64,000 nucleotides of DNA from Gammaproteobacteria bacterium (GCA_021156085.1 JAJNBC010000001.1:248001-312000); one strand, 5' to 3'; shown: positions 47,206 through 57,398, counted from the stretch's first letter. Notes: generated from the sequence alone by a model not told the origin. Numbers and translations are program-made.

Positions 47206-48233
47206 CCTACCGTCATGTCCGCCTTAAGCATTATCTGTTCTGCAATATGGACAGCATTCAAAGCAGCGCCCTTCCGTAAATTATCCCCCACCACCCAAAG
47301 ATTCAGTCCGTTTTCACAAGAAACATCTTCTCTTATGCGACCCACATAGACTGCATCTTTTCCTGCTGCATCTACGGCAGGAGTAGGATAAGGCTGCTTT
47401 CCTTCATGCAATTGAACTCCTTTTGCCTTATTTAAGAGGTCTGTGGCTTGCTGAGCAGTGATCTTTTTTGTAGTTTCAATATGGACTGCAGCAGAATGCC
47501 CATAAAATACAGGCACTCTAACAGCGGTAGGGTTGACTCCCATCGTATCATCATTAAAAATTTTCTGTAGTTCCCAGACCATTTTCATTTCTTCTTTGGT
47601 ATAACCATTTTCCATAAAATCATCAATATGAGGCAGGATATTAAAAGCAATTTGTTGAGAATAAACTTTAGCTTCAATCGGCATCCCGTTGAGTAATTGG
47701 ATTGTTTGTTCTGCTAGTTCAGACACAGCATCTTTTCCTGTGCCAGAAACTGATTGATAAGTTGCTATATTAATTCGTTTAATTCCTACGGAATCATAAA
47801 TAGGCTTTAGCACCATGGCAATGGGAATCGTACTGCAGTTAGGACTGGCAATGATATTTTTACGATGAGCAGTAGCAAATGCCTCTGGGTTAACTTCGGG
47901 AATAATTAACGGTACAGCGGGGTCATAACGAAAATAAGAGCTTTTATCAATGACAATATTCCCCAGGGCAGCTGCTTTAGGCGCATATTCTGCTGCAATG
48001 CTATTGCTCGCACAGAAAAAGCAAAGCTGTGTTTGGCTGAAATTGAAATGAGTGATATTTTCTATCCCATAAAGTTTATCTTTAAAATTCCGCGTTTCAC
48101 CAGCGGAACGAGCACTTGCTAATAAATAAAGTTGATTAATAGGAAATTGACGTTCTTCTAAAATAGACAATAGAGTCGATCCAACTATACCTGTTGCACC
48201 TATGATGGCCACATTTATTTTTGACACGCTCAT
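47202..48233 (-). CDS. asd: Aspartate-semialdehyde dehydrogenase
   Basis: Makes aspartate semialdehyde for lysine/DAP, threonine and methionine. 343 residues. The NADP motif AIIGATGIVGSTLL and the catalytic cysteine in ASPNCSTIP are visible, with the RVPVFYGHSAAVHIET histidine region downstream. This is the asd2-like (usg-like) length group with a good active site, so I call it Asd rather than Usg. 24 bases after the hydrolase gene and overlapping mini-fimV by 4 bases. Confidence 0.93.
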   Translation of the reverse strand: MSVSKINVAIIGATGIVGSTLLSILEERQFPINQLYLLASARSAGETRNFKDKLYGIENITHFNFSQTQLCFFCASNSIAAEYAPKAAALGNIVIDKSSYFRYDPAVPLIIPEVNPEAFATAHRKNIIASPNCSTIPIAMVLKPIYDSVGIKRINIATYQSVSGTGKDAVSELAEQTIQLLNGMPIEAKVYSQQIAFNILPHIDDFMENGYTKEEMKMVWELQKIFNDDTMGVNPTAVRVPVFYGHSAAVHIETTKKITAQQATDLLNKAKGVQLHEGKQPYPTPAVDAAGKDAVYVGRIREDVSCENGLNLWVVGDNLRKGAALNAVHIAEQIMLKADMTVG

Positions 48234-48257
48234 AATGGACTCCTCGCAAGCTGTTGA

Positions 48258-49139
48258 CTACTTTATACCTTGCAACCAAATACTGATTGTCTCCCCCATT
48301 AAAGTGGGGCTTACTTCTTGAGCAAAATGCAAAGCCTCTCCTAACTCAACAATTTCTAGATGAGAAAGATTTTCTTTGGCCCATGCAACTGAAGAAATGG
48401 GAGTAAGAAAGCCAGGGAGAGAATACATTAATAGCTTGGGTAAAGTAGATTGAGTAAGTTTGGTGGAATAGCGAGAAATAAGTTGATTCACGGTACTCTC
48501 TTTAGTCATCGGAATTTCTTGTAAATGCTGGGCTAAAGGTTTACCTGTCCCTTCTTTTAGAAAAGGCGCGCAATAAGCATCTAGCTGTTTTTTAGTAAAT
48601 TTATGTAATGCGGCTTGCGCTAAAATAGTTTTTACAAAAGGCGCCCCTTCTTTAACAATATCATAGTGATGATGGTGGTTCTGCAAGTCCAGCAACTGCA
48701 TTTGGTAAGGCAACGATCGATCTGCACCTGTAAACGGGCGTAAATAAGATTCATAAAATGCGACTCCTCTACAGTTTTTTTCATGCCGCATGGCATAGTC
48801 CAAACCAATAACCGAGCCCCATCCGTGTAAAACAAAAATAATATTTTTTAGATTTAGTTTTTCAATAAATTTCTCTACATAGCGGATATGATCAAAGGTG
48901 GTATATTCAATATTAGGCTTATCTGATTTACCAAACCCCATCAAATCAAGGGCTATACAACGGCCTAAAGAAGAAAGAAAAGGGATAATATTACGCCATA
49001 TATAAGAAGAAGTAGGTACCCCATGTAAGAATAAGATAGGCTCTCCCTCTCCTTCTTCAATATAATGCATTTTTGATCCATCAATATCCACTCTATGAGA
49101 TTCATAAGAAAATTCATCCTTTATTTTTTCATCTGTCAT
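48258..49139 (-). CDS. Alpha/beta hydrolase of haloalkane-dehalogenase type, nucleophile missing
   Basis: 293 residues, clearly the haloalkane dehalogenase subfamily by length and blocks (FLHGVPTSSYIWRN, DLMGFGKSDKP, FVLHGWGSVIGLDYA, FYESYLRPF, ALHFAQEVSP). In active enzymes such as DhaA the nucleophile is D106 in HDWGS and a halide-binding Asn is at 41. Here the equivalents are Gly106 (codon GGA at 48824-48822) and Val41, while E130, W107 and the catalytic His (271) remain. It should therefore lack normal dehalogenase chemistry; it might be an inactive binding protein, or use water differently. It sits between gdhB (17 bases) and asd (24 bases) in one unit. Confidence 0.82.
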   Translation of the reverse strand: MTDEKIKDEFSYESHRVDIDGSKMHYIEEGEGEPILFLHGVPTSSYIWRNIIPFLSSLGRCIALDLMGFGKSDKPNIEYTTFDHIRYVEKFIEKLNLKNIIFVLHGWGSVIGLDYAMRHEKNCRGVAFYESYLRPFTGADRSLPYQMQLLDLQNHHHHYDIVKEGAPFVKTILAQAALHKFTKKQLDAYCAPFLKEGTGKPLAQHLQEIPMTKESTVNQLISRYSTKLTQSTLPKLLMYSLPGFLTPISSVAWAKENLSHLEIVELGEALHFAQEVSPTLMGETISIWLQGIK

Positions 49140-49156
49140 AATACTATCCTTAAGAT

Positions 49157-52100
49157 TTAGGCTTGAGCAAAATCAAATAATTCACGTAAGGCCACCGAAT
49201 AAGTAACAAAAGAAATAGCAGCGCTCGATTTAATTTCTGCAAGTAGGCTTTCCCAACGATTAGTCCAATAATGGTGATGGCTAAGCCAACTATCAATGCG
49301 CTCTTCTATCGATTGCCCATGCATTTTTTTCAACCTTGCTTTAAGCACGCTAACACTCAGTTTCTTTTGAACACGATCTAAATCATCCCGAAAAGCAGAG
49401 CGCGCTAACTCATCCCATTGATTTTCAAGTGAATAAGCATTCATTTGTTTCCTGAACCAATTTAATTCCAAGCGGGAATCAAGTACATAATACGTTTTTG
49501 CGACCTCAGCAATATCAAAATTATATTTAATGGAGGCTGCTACTATATCTAATGAAGTAAATAAGGGTTCACAGTTCGCAATTTTTCGAGCTAATAAGGG
49601 AGGCACACCTTTTTGGACATACTCTTGAATATTCACTTCTAGTTGCTCCCGCCCCGTTTCTGTTAATAACGTAGGCAATTTTTTCATTAATTCAAATAAA
49701 GGCTTACTAAAACCAGCAATAGTTTTTTCAATTTGAATATCCGACTTGGCATTACGTAAAAACCAACGCGTTGCCCGACGAATCAAAGAATAAATTTGCA
49801 ACATCATTTCATGCTGGATGGGAGGATTAACTTTCCAATCAAGTGTTTCAATTTGCTGCCATAATGTATTTAACCCATAAAGCTCATCTGCAATAACAAA
49901 TGAGCGCACTATAAACTCAACAGATGCGCCTGTTTCACGCTGAAGACGTTCAATAAAATTAACCCCCATACGATCAGCTATATTTTTAGCAAGCTGTGTC
50001 GTTATAATTTCACGCTTTAATCGATGGTGTTTCATTTGAGTTAAATATTTTCCATGTAACATTTTGGGAAAAGCTAGTAGTAAGTATTTTGTGAAATAAG
50101 GATCTTCAGGCACTTTAGAAGCCAAAATATCTTGTTTTAAATACATTTTGCTATAAGCAATCAAAATAGCAATTTCAGGTCTAGTTAAGCCCTGACCATT
50201 AGCTTTACGTTCTTGTAGCGTTTTTTCATCCGGTAAAAATTCCAATTCTCGATTTAAACGGCCACGCTTTTCTAACTCATTCATGAAACGCCTAAACAAA
50301 TCAATTGTAAGTGTGGTAATTGAATTTTCAAGACTTAAGATTTGTGTTTGCTCATAATTATCATGTAATACTAATTCAGCTACTTCATCTGTCATTTTCT
50401 CTAGCAAGTTATTGCGTTGTTTGAGTGTCATTTCTCCGTCTATAACTAATTTATTTAAAAGAATCTTGATATTGACTTCATGGTCAGAGCAATCTACGCC
50501 GGCAGAATTATCAATAAAATCAGTGTAAATAATGCCATTATTTAACGAATACTCTATACGAGCATTTTGAGTAAAACCTAAATTACCCCCTTCGCATACA
50601 ACCCGCGCAGTAAGATCTTTAGCGTCCACTCGGATAGCATCAGTTGTGCGATCGCCCACATCTGCATGCGTTTCAAAACTGGCTTTAACAAAAGTACCTA
50701 TGCCCCCATTCCAGAGTAAATCTACGGGTGCCATCAAAATAGCACGAATTAAATCATTAGGTGGAAGTTGATCTACCTTAATATTGAGGGCAGATTGCAA
50801 TTCAGGAGAAATTTTAATAGATTTAGCGGAGCGCTTAAAAACACCCCCCCCGTGCGAAATAAGCTCGGGATTGTAGTCTGCCCATGTGGAACGCGGTAAA
50901 TTAAATAAGCGGTTGCGTTCCTCAAAACTGGCTTGGGGATTGGGGGTTGGATCAACAAAAATATGTCTATGATCAAATGCAGCGAGCAATTTTATATGCT
51001 TTGATAATAACATTCCATTACCAAAAACATCCCCACTCATATCACCTATGCCCACAACAGTAAAATCTGTCTTAGCAGGGTTAATTCCTAGCTCCCGAAA
51101 ATGACGTTTAACTGACTCCCACGCGCCACGTGCGGTAATTCCCATTTTTTTATGGTCATAGCCTACTGAGCCACCCGAAGCAAATGCATCATCCAGCCAA
51201 AAACCATATTCTTTTGCTATACTATTCGCAATATCTGAAAAAGTTGCCGTCCCTTTGTCTGCCGCCACCACAAGATAAAAATCCTCATCATCATAACAAA
51301 CCACATTAGGGGGAGGAATGATCTTATGATTATCTATATTATCTGTAATATCTAATAAACCCCGGATAAAAGTAGAATACGAATAAACGACCTCTGTCAT
51401 GAGCGCATCTCGATCGCCTTCCAAGGGTAATTGTTTGGGACAGAATCCCCCTTTTGCACCCACAGGAACAATAACAGAGTTTTTTACCTGTTGGGCTTTC
51501 ATTAAGCCCAGCACTTCTGTCCGAAAATCCTCTCGACGATCTGACCAACGTATGCCACCTCTTGCTACTTTCCCACCACGTAAATGTATGCCTTCCACAC
51601 GAGGAGAATAAACAAAAATCTCATACATGGGTCTTGGTAAAGGGAGGTCAGAAATAGCAGAGGGATCAAATTTAAAAGAAATATATGATTTAAATTGGCC
51701 TTTTTCTGTTTTTTGAAAATAATTTGTACGTAGGGTAGCAAGCATGACTTCTAACAGACGACGTAATATTCTATCTTCATCTAAACTTGCCACAGCTTCC
51801 AATGATTGTTCAATTTTGGCAATTAATTCAGAGGTATCTGCACGATAGTCAGGAGAAAAACGTAAAATAAATAAATTCACTAAATCTTTAGCAATATTAG
51901 CATTATTTAGTAGTGCTGTTTCAACATAATTCTGGCTGAAATTAAAGCCGATTTGGCGCAAGTATTTAGTATAGGCGCGCAAAATAGCTGTTTCATGCCA
52001 ACTCAATTGTGCTTCTAAAACGAGGTGGTTAAATCCATCATCTTCTGCATTTTTAAACCAGATATTAGCGAACGCATCTTGAAAGTTTTCTCTCAGGGTA

Positions 52101-53983
52101 ATGACATCAACTTCCTTACCATTGGTGTACTCCATATCAAAATCGCTAAGCCATACAATGCGGCCATCGCGAAAAATAATTTCATGAGGCCGTTCGCCCT
52201 TAATCCTAAGACCCATATTTTCCAAGGTAGGTAGTACATCTGATAAAGCAATAGAGTGCTCACTATGAAATATTTTTAATCTTAATCCCGATTTTCCCGT
52301 TTTATAAAAAATCATACCTAAGGGATTGGCTATACTAAGAGTTTCAATTTTTTTAATATCATCAATAGCGGTAGCAGGTAAATAATATTCAGTATAACTC
52401 GAAGGAAAGGCTTTACGATATTTGTTGAACTGAAGAAGTCCTTCAGCTTCACCCAATGTTTCGATGAGTTGAGATTTTAATTCGTCTGTCCACGAACGAG
52501 CCACAGCAATTAACTTTTGTTCTAGTGCCGCAACATCATATTCCACAGAGATTTTAGGGTTAACACGAATAAGATAATGGATACGAGCCAAGGCGGAATC
52601 CGAAAAATAAGAATTAAAATCAGATTCTATGCCTTGAAATGCGTAATTTAACACTTCTTGCATCTTCATACAAAGGTCAGTAGTAAAGATATCGCGCGGG
52701 ACATACACCAAGCAAGAGAAATAACGACCATACGCATCTTTACGTACAAATAAACGTACATGCTTCCGTTCTTGTAGCTGTAAAATTCCTAAGGTTAATT
52801 CAAGCAATTCTTCGTGAGTAGCTTGAAAAACATCATCTCGAGGTAAGGTTTCTAAAATATGAACGGCTTCTTTACCATTATGGCTATCAGGCGGAAACCC
52901 TAACTCTTCTAGAACTTGAGCAACCTTATGGCGCAAAAAAGGGATATGCCTTGGGCTTGAATGATAAGCAGTAGAAGTATAAAGCCCTACAAAACGGCGC
53001 TCACCAATCAATTCTCCTTTTTCATTAAACCGTTTGACTCCGATATAATCGGTATAGGCATCACGATGTACTGTGGCTTTTCTATCGGTTTTAGCAATAA
53101 TCAAAATATTGTTTCTTGCTAAAGCCAGCTTGCGTGCTTGCGGAGGTAAGTCTGCATAATTACGTAACGTAATAGAATCACTATCATCGCGCAACACTCC
53201 CAAACCTGTTCCTGGAATAGTTTGTAGTGCTCGGTTTGTTTCATTACCAATTAATTTAAGATCACGACAGCCTAGCCAAGTAAAGTGATTGTCGATTAAC
53301 CATCTCAAAAAATCTTTTGACTCTACTACTTCAGATGGATCCAGAGGAGGTGGATTTTGCTCAAGTTCAAGTAAAGATTTCTCTGCTTGCATAACAATTT
53401 TTCGCCAATCACTGACGGATAAGCGTACATCTTCCAATATCCGTTTAATATCCATGCCTAATTCATTCATAAATACAGCATCGTTTTGTCTATCAATTTC
53501 AAAATAAATCGGTGCTTCTGAAGTGGCTTTAGGATCAACTGTACCTATAGGCAAAATATCGACGATACAGTGATTAGAATCTCGTATCACTTTGAGCCCG
53601 CCAAAATGAATAGCAAGATGGATCAGCACCTCTCTTCGATCTAGTTCCATACGAATAGAATCGACTAAGAAAGGGATATCATCATGAGAAACTTCAATAA
53701 TGGTATGTGTGGATTGCCAGCCTTCTTTTTCTAAATCAGGATTGAAAACTCTAACCTTGGACTCGGATGGCTTACGCTGATAAATTAAATTCCAATGAGA
53801 AAGTAAAGCGCCCCCTAAATTTTCAATACTGCGAGCATTCAGATCTTCCTGAGCCGAAGAAGCATAATATCGTTGAGCAAATAGTCCCAACAACTTGGCT
53901 TGATTTTTAGGGACTCGGTTTTTTATGTAATTGCATATTTGATTAATTATTTCTTGTCGACCATGACCACTTTGATCTGCCAT
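49157..53983 (-). CDS. gdhB: NAD-specific glutamate dehydrogenase (large type)
   Basis: Oxidative deamination of glutamate to 2-oxoglutarate, supplying the TCA cycle when amino acids are the carbon source. 1608 residues from the ATG at 53983 (MADQSGHGRQE), preceded by GGAGG; the ATG at 54046 would add 21 residues with no such site. The N-terminal regulatory half is long. The catalytic domain contains VRGGKVARGGIRWSDRRED-like and VPVGAKGGFCPKQLP (active-site Lys), then GIGDMSGDVFGNGML and WNGGIGTFVK with the nucleotide-binding region. The size is typical of the 180-kDa GDH. A neighbouring amino-acid antiporter fits amino acid use. Confidence 0.95.
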   Translation of the reverse strand: MADQSGHGRQEIINQICNYIKNRVPKNQAKLLGLFAQRYYASSAQEDLNARSIENLGGALLSHWNLIYQRKPSESKVRVFNPDLEKEGWQSTHTIIEVSHDDIPFLVDSIRMELDRREVLIHLAIHFGGLKVIRDSNHCIVDILPIGTVDPKATSEAPIYFEIDRQNDAVFMNELGMDIKRILEDVRLSVSDWRKIVMQAEKSLLELEQNPPPLDPSEVVESKDFLRWLIDNHFTWLGCRDLKLIGNETNRALQTIPGTGLGVLRDDSDSITLRNYADLPPQARKLALARNNILIIAKTDRKATVHRDAYTDYIGVKRFNEKGELIGERRFVGLYTSTAYHSSPRHIPFLRHKVAQVLEELGFPPDSHNGKEAVHILETLPRDDVFQATHEELLELTLGILQLQERKHVRLFVRKDAYGRYFSCLVYVPRDIFTTDLCMKMQEVLNYAFQGIESDFNSYFSDSALARIHYLIRVNPKISVEYDVAALEQKLIAVARSWTDELKSQLIETLGEAEGLLQFNKYRKAFPSSYTEYYLPATAIDDIKKIETLSIANPLGMIFYKTGKSGLRLKIFHSEHSIALSDVLPTLENMGLRIKGERPHEIIFRDGRIVWLSDFDMEYTNGKEVDVITLRENFQDAFANIWFKNAEDDGFNHLVLEAQLSWHETAILRAYTKYLRQIGFNFSQNYVETALLNNANIAKDLVNLFILRFSPDYRADTSELIAKIEQSLEAVASLDEDRILRRLLEVMLATLRTNYFQKTEKGQFKSYISFKFDPSAISDLPLPRPMYEIFVYSPRVEGIHLRGGKVARGGIRWSDRREDFRTEVLGLMKAQQVKNSVIVPVGAKGGFCPKQLPLEGDRDALMTEVVYSYSTFIRGLLDITDNIDNHKIIPPPNVVCYDDEDFYLVVAADKGTATFSDIANSIAKEYGFWLDDAFASGGSVGYDHKKMGITARGAWESVKRHFRELGINPAKTDFTVVGIGDMSGDVFGNGMLLSKHIKLLAAFDHRHIFVDPTPNPQASFEERNRLFNLPRSTWADYNPELISHGGGVFKRSAKSIKISPELQSALNIKVDQLPPNDLIRAILMAPVDLLWNGGIGTFVKASFETHADVGDRTTDAIRVDAKDLTARVVCEGGNLGFTQNARIEYSLNNGIIYTDFIDNSAGVDCSDHEVNIKILLNKLVIDGEMTLKQRNNLLEKMTDEVAELVLHDNYEQTQILSLENSITTLTIDLFRRFMNELEKRGRLNRELEFLPDEKTLQERKANGQGLTRPEIAILIAYSKMYLKQDILASKVPEDPYFTKYLLLAFPKMLHGKYLTQMKHHRLKREIITTQLAKNIADRMGVNFIERLQRETGASVEFIVRSFVIADELYGLNTLWQQIETLDWKVNPPIQHEMMLQIYSLIRRATRWFLRNAKSDIQIEKTIAGFSKPLFELMKKLPTLLTETGREQLEVNIQEYVQKGVPPLLARKIANCEPLFTSLDIVAASIKYNFDIAEVAKTYYVLDSRLELNWFRKQMNAYSLENQWDELARSAFRDDLDRVQKKLSVSVLKARLKKMHGQSIEERIDSWLSHHHYWTNRWESLLAEIKSSAAISFVTYSVALRELFDFAQA

Positions 53984-54147
53984 AAAAACATTAGCCTCCG
54001 GGGCGTTTTTTAGTGTAATGCGCTGAATTTTAGCTCTTATTAGCAAGAAAATACAATAAAATCTCTCTATATGGCTTATTTTTTGGAACCCTCTAAGAGT
54101 TACCTTGCCCCATGAATGGCTGTTGTTTCATCAGGCATGAACGTTTG

Positions 54148-54828
54148 CTATTCTTTAGTCACAGTGTCACGTAAATAGACAGGCAAAGCCTCTTTAGCCG
54201 AGACCCATTTTTTTTTAAGATAGTCTATCTTAGCTAACTCTAGCAAAGCGGCTGCCATGGGTAAGCGTGTGGCATCTATCTCAGGCGGCTCATACGCTAT
54301 TTGACCTGCGTAAATTTCCCATGCATTCCCTACTCCATACCAGTTTTTTTCTTCAGGCAAAATGACTTGCGCAGGGGGACAAACTATTTCTGTATTGATT
54401 AATTCCACGTATCCTTGCTCATTTACTTTATAAGCGCCCCAATAAACCTCTTGAATGCGAGCATCTACTCCCACTAATAATTTTTTCCATCCTAAATCGT
54501 GGTACGCTGCTTGAGCTAGAGCAGCAAGAGATGAAATGGGAATCACAGGAAACTCTTCTAAGCCACAGGCTTCTAATCCATAGGCTAAGCCTTGGGTCAC
54601 ACTGGCCGCAAGACGGACTCCAGTAAAACTACCGGGGCCGCATCCAAAAGAAATGGCATTTAATTGGTTTAAATTTATTTTATTGATAGCCAAAAGCTCT
54701 TTCAACATAGGCAAAATAAATTGTGCTTGTTGAGAAGGTAAAACCCTATGCAAATAACTTATATTATCATCAAGCAATAATGCAACCGAACACGCCGTAG
54801 AGGAAGTATCAAGAGCAAGTATTTTCAT
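54148..54828 (-). CDS. tsaB: tRNA t6A biosynthesis protein TsaB
   Basis: Partner of TsaD in making threonylcarbamoyladenosine at tRNA position 37. 226 residues. ILALDTSSTACSVAL at the start, and the GCGPGSFTGVRLAASVTQGLAYG block are diagnostic. I start at the ATG at 54828 (MKILALDTSS), inside the last 20 bases of dinG; an ATG five codons earlier is possible. Overlap implies translational coupling with dinG. Confidence 0.93.
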   Translation of the reverse strand: MKILALDTSSTACSVALLLDDNISYLHRVLPSQQAQFILPMLKELLAINKINLNQLNAISFGCGPGSFTGVRLAASVTQGLAYGLEACGLEEFPVIPISSLAALAQAAYHDLGWKKLLVGVDARIQEVYWGAYKVNEQGYVELINTEIVCPPAQVILPEEKNWYGVGNAWEIYAGQIAYEPPEIDATRLPMAAALLELAKIDYLKKKWVSAKEALPVYLRDTVTKE

Positions 54829-56734
54829 AGTTAAAAAATTCACGTACTTTATCTAATTCCCGAGTACGAGGCATCTCAGGTAAGCTTTGCAAAAATGTCT
54901 GACCATAATTTGACGAAACCAAACGGGGATCACAAATCATAAGGATACCACGATCTTGTATGTCGCGAATCAGCCGCCCTGCGCCTTGTTTCAATAACAA
55001 TACCGCATTAGGTAACTGATACGTTTGAAATGGATCCATACCTTGTTTCCGCACCCGCTCAATTCTCGCCTTGAGAATAGGATCCTCAGGAGAGGCAAAA
55101 GGTAATTTATCAATGATGACACAAGATAATGCTTCACCTCGTACATCAACCCCATACCAAAAACTACTTGTGCCCAAAAGAACTGCATTACCCAATCGTT
55201 TAAAATCGTTGATCAATTGCTGTTTAGGCGCCGCCCCTTGCAAAAGTAAAGGATAAGGAATCCGGTTTTTTAATTGCTCTGCAGCCAATCCTAAAGCTTT
55301 ATAACTTGTAAATAAAATAAATGCCTTGCCTTGGGTTATTTCTAGCACGGGAATAACAGTTTCTAGCATGATGGCAAGATAATGACTTGCTCGCGGGTCA
55401 GGTAAGCTACGCGGAACATACAGTAAGGATTGGCGCGCATAATCAAATGGGCTTTTTAATTGTAATTGCCTTACATGATTTAAACCTAATGCTTCTGAGA
55501 AAAGATGGAAACTATTTTTTACGGTTAATGTAGCGGAAGTATAAATCCAACTACGTTTAAGATTTTTAATATAATTTTGGAAAGGCTTAGCTATAACAAT
55601 AGGTGTAATTTGCAAACTAAAGCTCTGCGAGTAAGTTTCAAACCAGTGCACGGTGTCCATAGTGGATTTTTCACTAAGTAAATTAAAAACCTCTAAGAGG
55701 TGCACGCAACGCCGCCAACAATTCTCTAATCCTTTTCCTCGTATAGCCGCGTCTCTTAAAATAGATTCTAGAAGTTGTAAATTTGATTTTACATCTTGTA
55801 TGCTTCTTTCAAGTTCAGGCGGAGGTGTCTCAGGCCAAAGCGCACGGCGTAGCTCTATTCCTAATGAATTCCGCATATTTTGCACTGCTTTTTGCAGACT
55901 CAGAGATTGGTCATGAATTTGCTTCATGTCCTTTGCCTCTTTTCCTGCTTCAGTTTCACTATCACGCGCTAGCTCTATTAATTGCCGTCCAGTGAGCGTT
56001 GTACTAAAGAATTGCGAAGCAATATCAGGTATCTGATGCGCTTCATCAAATATAACTACTTCAGCGCCGGGTAAGAGTTCTCCAAAGCCCCTATCTTGTA
56101 ATGCCATATTTGCAAAAAATAAATGATGATTCACAACTAAAATGTCTGCAGCCATGGCTTCTTGCCGTGCTTTTACTACAAAACATTCTTTGTAAAATGA
56201 GCAATCCTGGTTTAAGCAATTATCGACAGTGCTAGTTACTTGCGGCCAAATACTAGAATCTTCAGGAACAGTGGTCATTTCTACAATATCACCTGTTTGG
56301 GTGGCGCGACTCCATTCATTAATAAGATTCAATTGTGAGAGTTGCTGGCGGGACAAAAAATATCCATCATGCAAGCTGCGTTCTACCCTGTGTTTACAAA
56401 GATAATTAGCACGACCTTTTAATAGCACTACTTTTCGTGGCAAAGGGAAAATTTTTTTTATAATGGGAATATCATTAAAAAATAATTGATCTTGAAGATT
56501 TTTTGTCCCAGTGGAAATAATGGTTTTCTTTTGAGAAAGAAAAATAGGAACTAAATAACCAAATGTTTTACCTGTGCCCGTTCCTGCTTCTACTATGAGA
56601 GAGGTTCCCAATTCCAGGCTATGCTCAATCGTTTCTGCCATTTGCTGCTGGGAATCACGGGCGGTAAATCCTGGAATAATTTGACTTAGCGGACCATCAG
56701 ATCCCAGAATGGTAACGGAAGAATCATTCAGAAT
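54809..56734 (-). CDS. DinG/YoaA-type XPD-family DNA helicase, probable AUU start
   Basis: ATP-dependent 5'-3' helicase of the iron-sulfur XPD family. Walker A EAGTGTGKTFGYLVP, the Fe-S cysteines (CKHRVERSLHDGY, CLNQDCSFYKECFV), the DEAH box VVIFDEAHQIPD, and later SATLTVKNSF, GTSSFWYGVDVRGEALS and QGAGRLIRD. The first ATG (56641) leaves out conserved-looking N-terminal residues (GSDGPLSQIIPGFTARDSQQQMAE), and no ATG, GTG or TTG lies upstream in frame. The likely start is ATT (56734-56732), overlapping the ferredoxin stop as TAATT after GGAG, giving 641 residues close to E. coli YoaA (636); CTG at 56731 is the alternative. Confidence 0.85.
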   Translation of the reverse strand: MLNDSSVTILGSDGPLSQIIPGFTARDSQQQMAETIEHSLELGTSLIVEAGTGTGKTFGYLVPIFLSQKKTIISTGTKNLQDQLFFNDIPIIKKIFPLPRKVVLLKGRANYLCKHRVERSLHDGYFLSRQQLSQLNLINEWSRATQTGDIVEMTTVPEDSSIWPQVTSTVDNCLNQDCSFYKECFVVKARQEAMAADILVVNHHLFFANMALQDRGFGELLPGAEVVIFDEAHQIPDIASQFFSTTLTGRQLIELARDSETEAGKEAKDMKQIHDQSLSLQKAVQNMRNSLGIELRRALWPETPPPELERSIQDVKSNLQLLESILRDAAIRGKGLENCWRRCVHLLEVFNLLSEKSTMDTVHWFETYSQSFSLQITPIVIAKPFQNYIKNLKRSWIYTSATLTVKNSFHLFSEALGLNHVRQLQLKSPFDYARQSLLYVPRSLPDPRASHYLAIMLETVIPVLEITQGKAFILFTSYKALGLAAEQLKNRIPYPLLLQGAAPKQQLINDFKRLGNAVLLGTSSFWYGVDVRGEALSCVIIDKLPFASPEDPILKARIERVRKQGMDPFQTYQLPNAVLLLKQGAGRLIRDIQDRGILMICDPRLVSSNYGQTFLQSLPEMPRTRELDKVREFFNYENTCS

Positions 56735-57057
56735 TATTTCTCCAAGTAGGGTAGCTTATTAGGTACATTTGCCCATTGATCGGCATCAGCCGGCGCTTCT
56801 TTTATCCGTGTAATAGTGGGCCATTTTTCTGCTAATTCTTTATTAAGTTGTAAAAAAGATTGATATTGCTCCGGGAGATCATCTTCTGAGTAGATAGCGT
56901 TGACTGGGCATTCAGGGACGCACAAAGCACAATCAATGCATTCATCTGGATTAATGGCTAAGAAATTAGGGCCTTCATAAAAACAATCTACCGGACAAAC
57001 CTCCACACAATCTGTGTATTTGCAACGAATACATTGTTCTGTAACAACGAAAGTCAT
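56734..57057 (-). CDS. fdxA: Ferredoxin FdxA, 7Fe-8S type
   Basis: 107 residues. [18 protein letters not shown] and [16 protein letters not shown] supply the [3Fe-4S] and [4Fe-4S] ligands, followed by the helical tail ([22 protein letters not shown]) typical of FdxA. The ATG at 57057 is the natural start (MTFVVTEQC); earlier in-frame codons run into the tRNA region and are spurious. Its stop overlaps the start of the helicase gene, a pairing that could matter because the helicase carries an Fe-S cluster. Confidence 0.93.
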   Translation of the reverse strand: MTFVVTEQCIRCKYTDCVEVCPVDCFYEGPNFLAINPDECIDCALCVPECPVNAIYSEDDLPEQYQSFLQLNKELAEKWPTITRIKEAPADADQWANVPNKLPYLEK

Positions 57058-57221
57058 GGCTTGATTTCCGAAAATTTTTTTAAAACGGAATTTGAAAGAT
57101 GGATTGTTTTGCATTTCTCGTAATGGCAAGCTCTTGCTCCCTAAGGATATTACCATCGAAAAAAAAGAATCGCAGCTCTTCTCCTCCCAAATCCCCTTAT
57201 CATATCGAAATTTAAGATTAT

Positions 57222-57309
57222 TGGTGCCCGAGGCCGGAATCGAACCGGCACGAGAGAATCTCCCGAGGGATTTTAAGTCCCTTGCGTCTACCTGTTCCGC
57301 CACCCGGGC
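57222..57309 (-). tRNA. tRNA-Leu (UAA)
   Basis: 88 bases with encoded CCA. The acceptor stem GCCCGGG pairs with CTCGGGC (one wobble). The loop CTTAAAA gives anticodon TAA. A long variable arm and GTTCGATTC T-loop are present. Last of the Gly-Cys-Leu set. Confidence 0.97.
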
Positions 57310-57324
57310 AATCCTGCTTACAAC

Positions 57325-57398
57325 TGGAGGCTGGGGTCGGAATCGAACCGGCGTCCACGGCTTTGCAGGCCGCTGCATAACCCCTCTGCCACCCAGCC
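57325..57398 (-). tRNA. tRNA-Cys (GCA)
   Basis: 74 bases with encoded CCA; acceptor GGCTGGG / CCCAGCC; anticodon GCA in the loop CTGCAAA; T-loop GTTCGATTC. Fifteen bases before tRNA-Leu. Confidence 0.97.

Noticed and set aside
57059-57378. Long N-terminal extension of the ferredoxin
   Set aside because: The frame runs through tRNA genes; FdxA proteins start at MTFVV, here the ATG at 57057.
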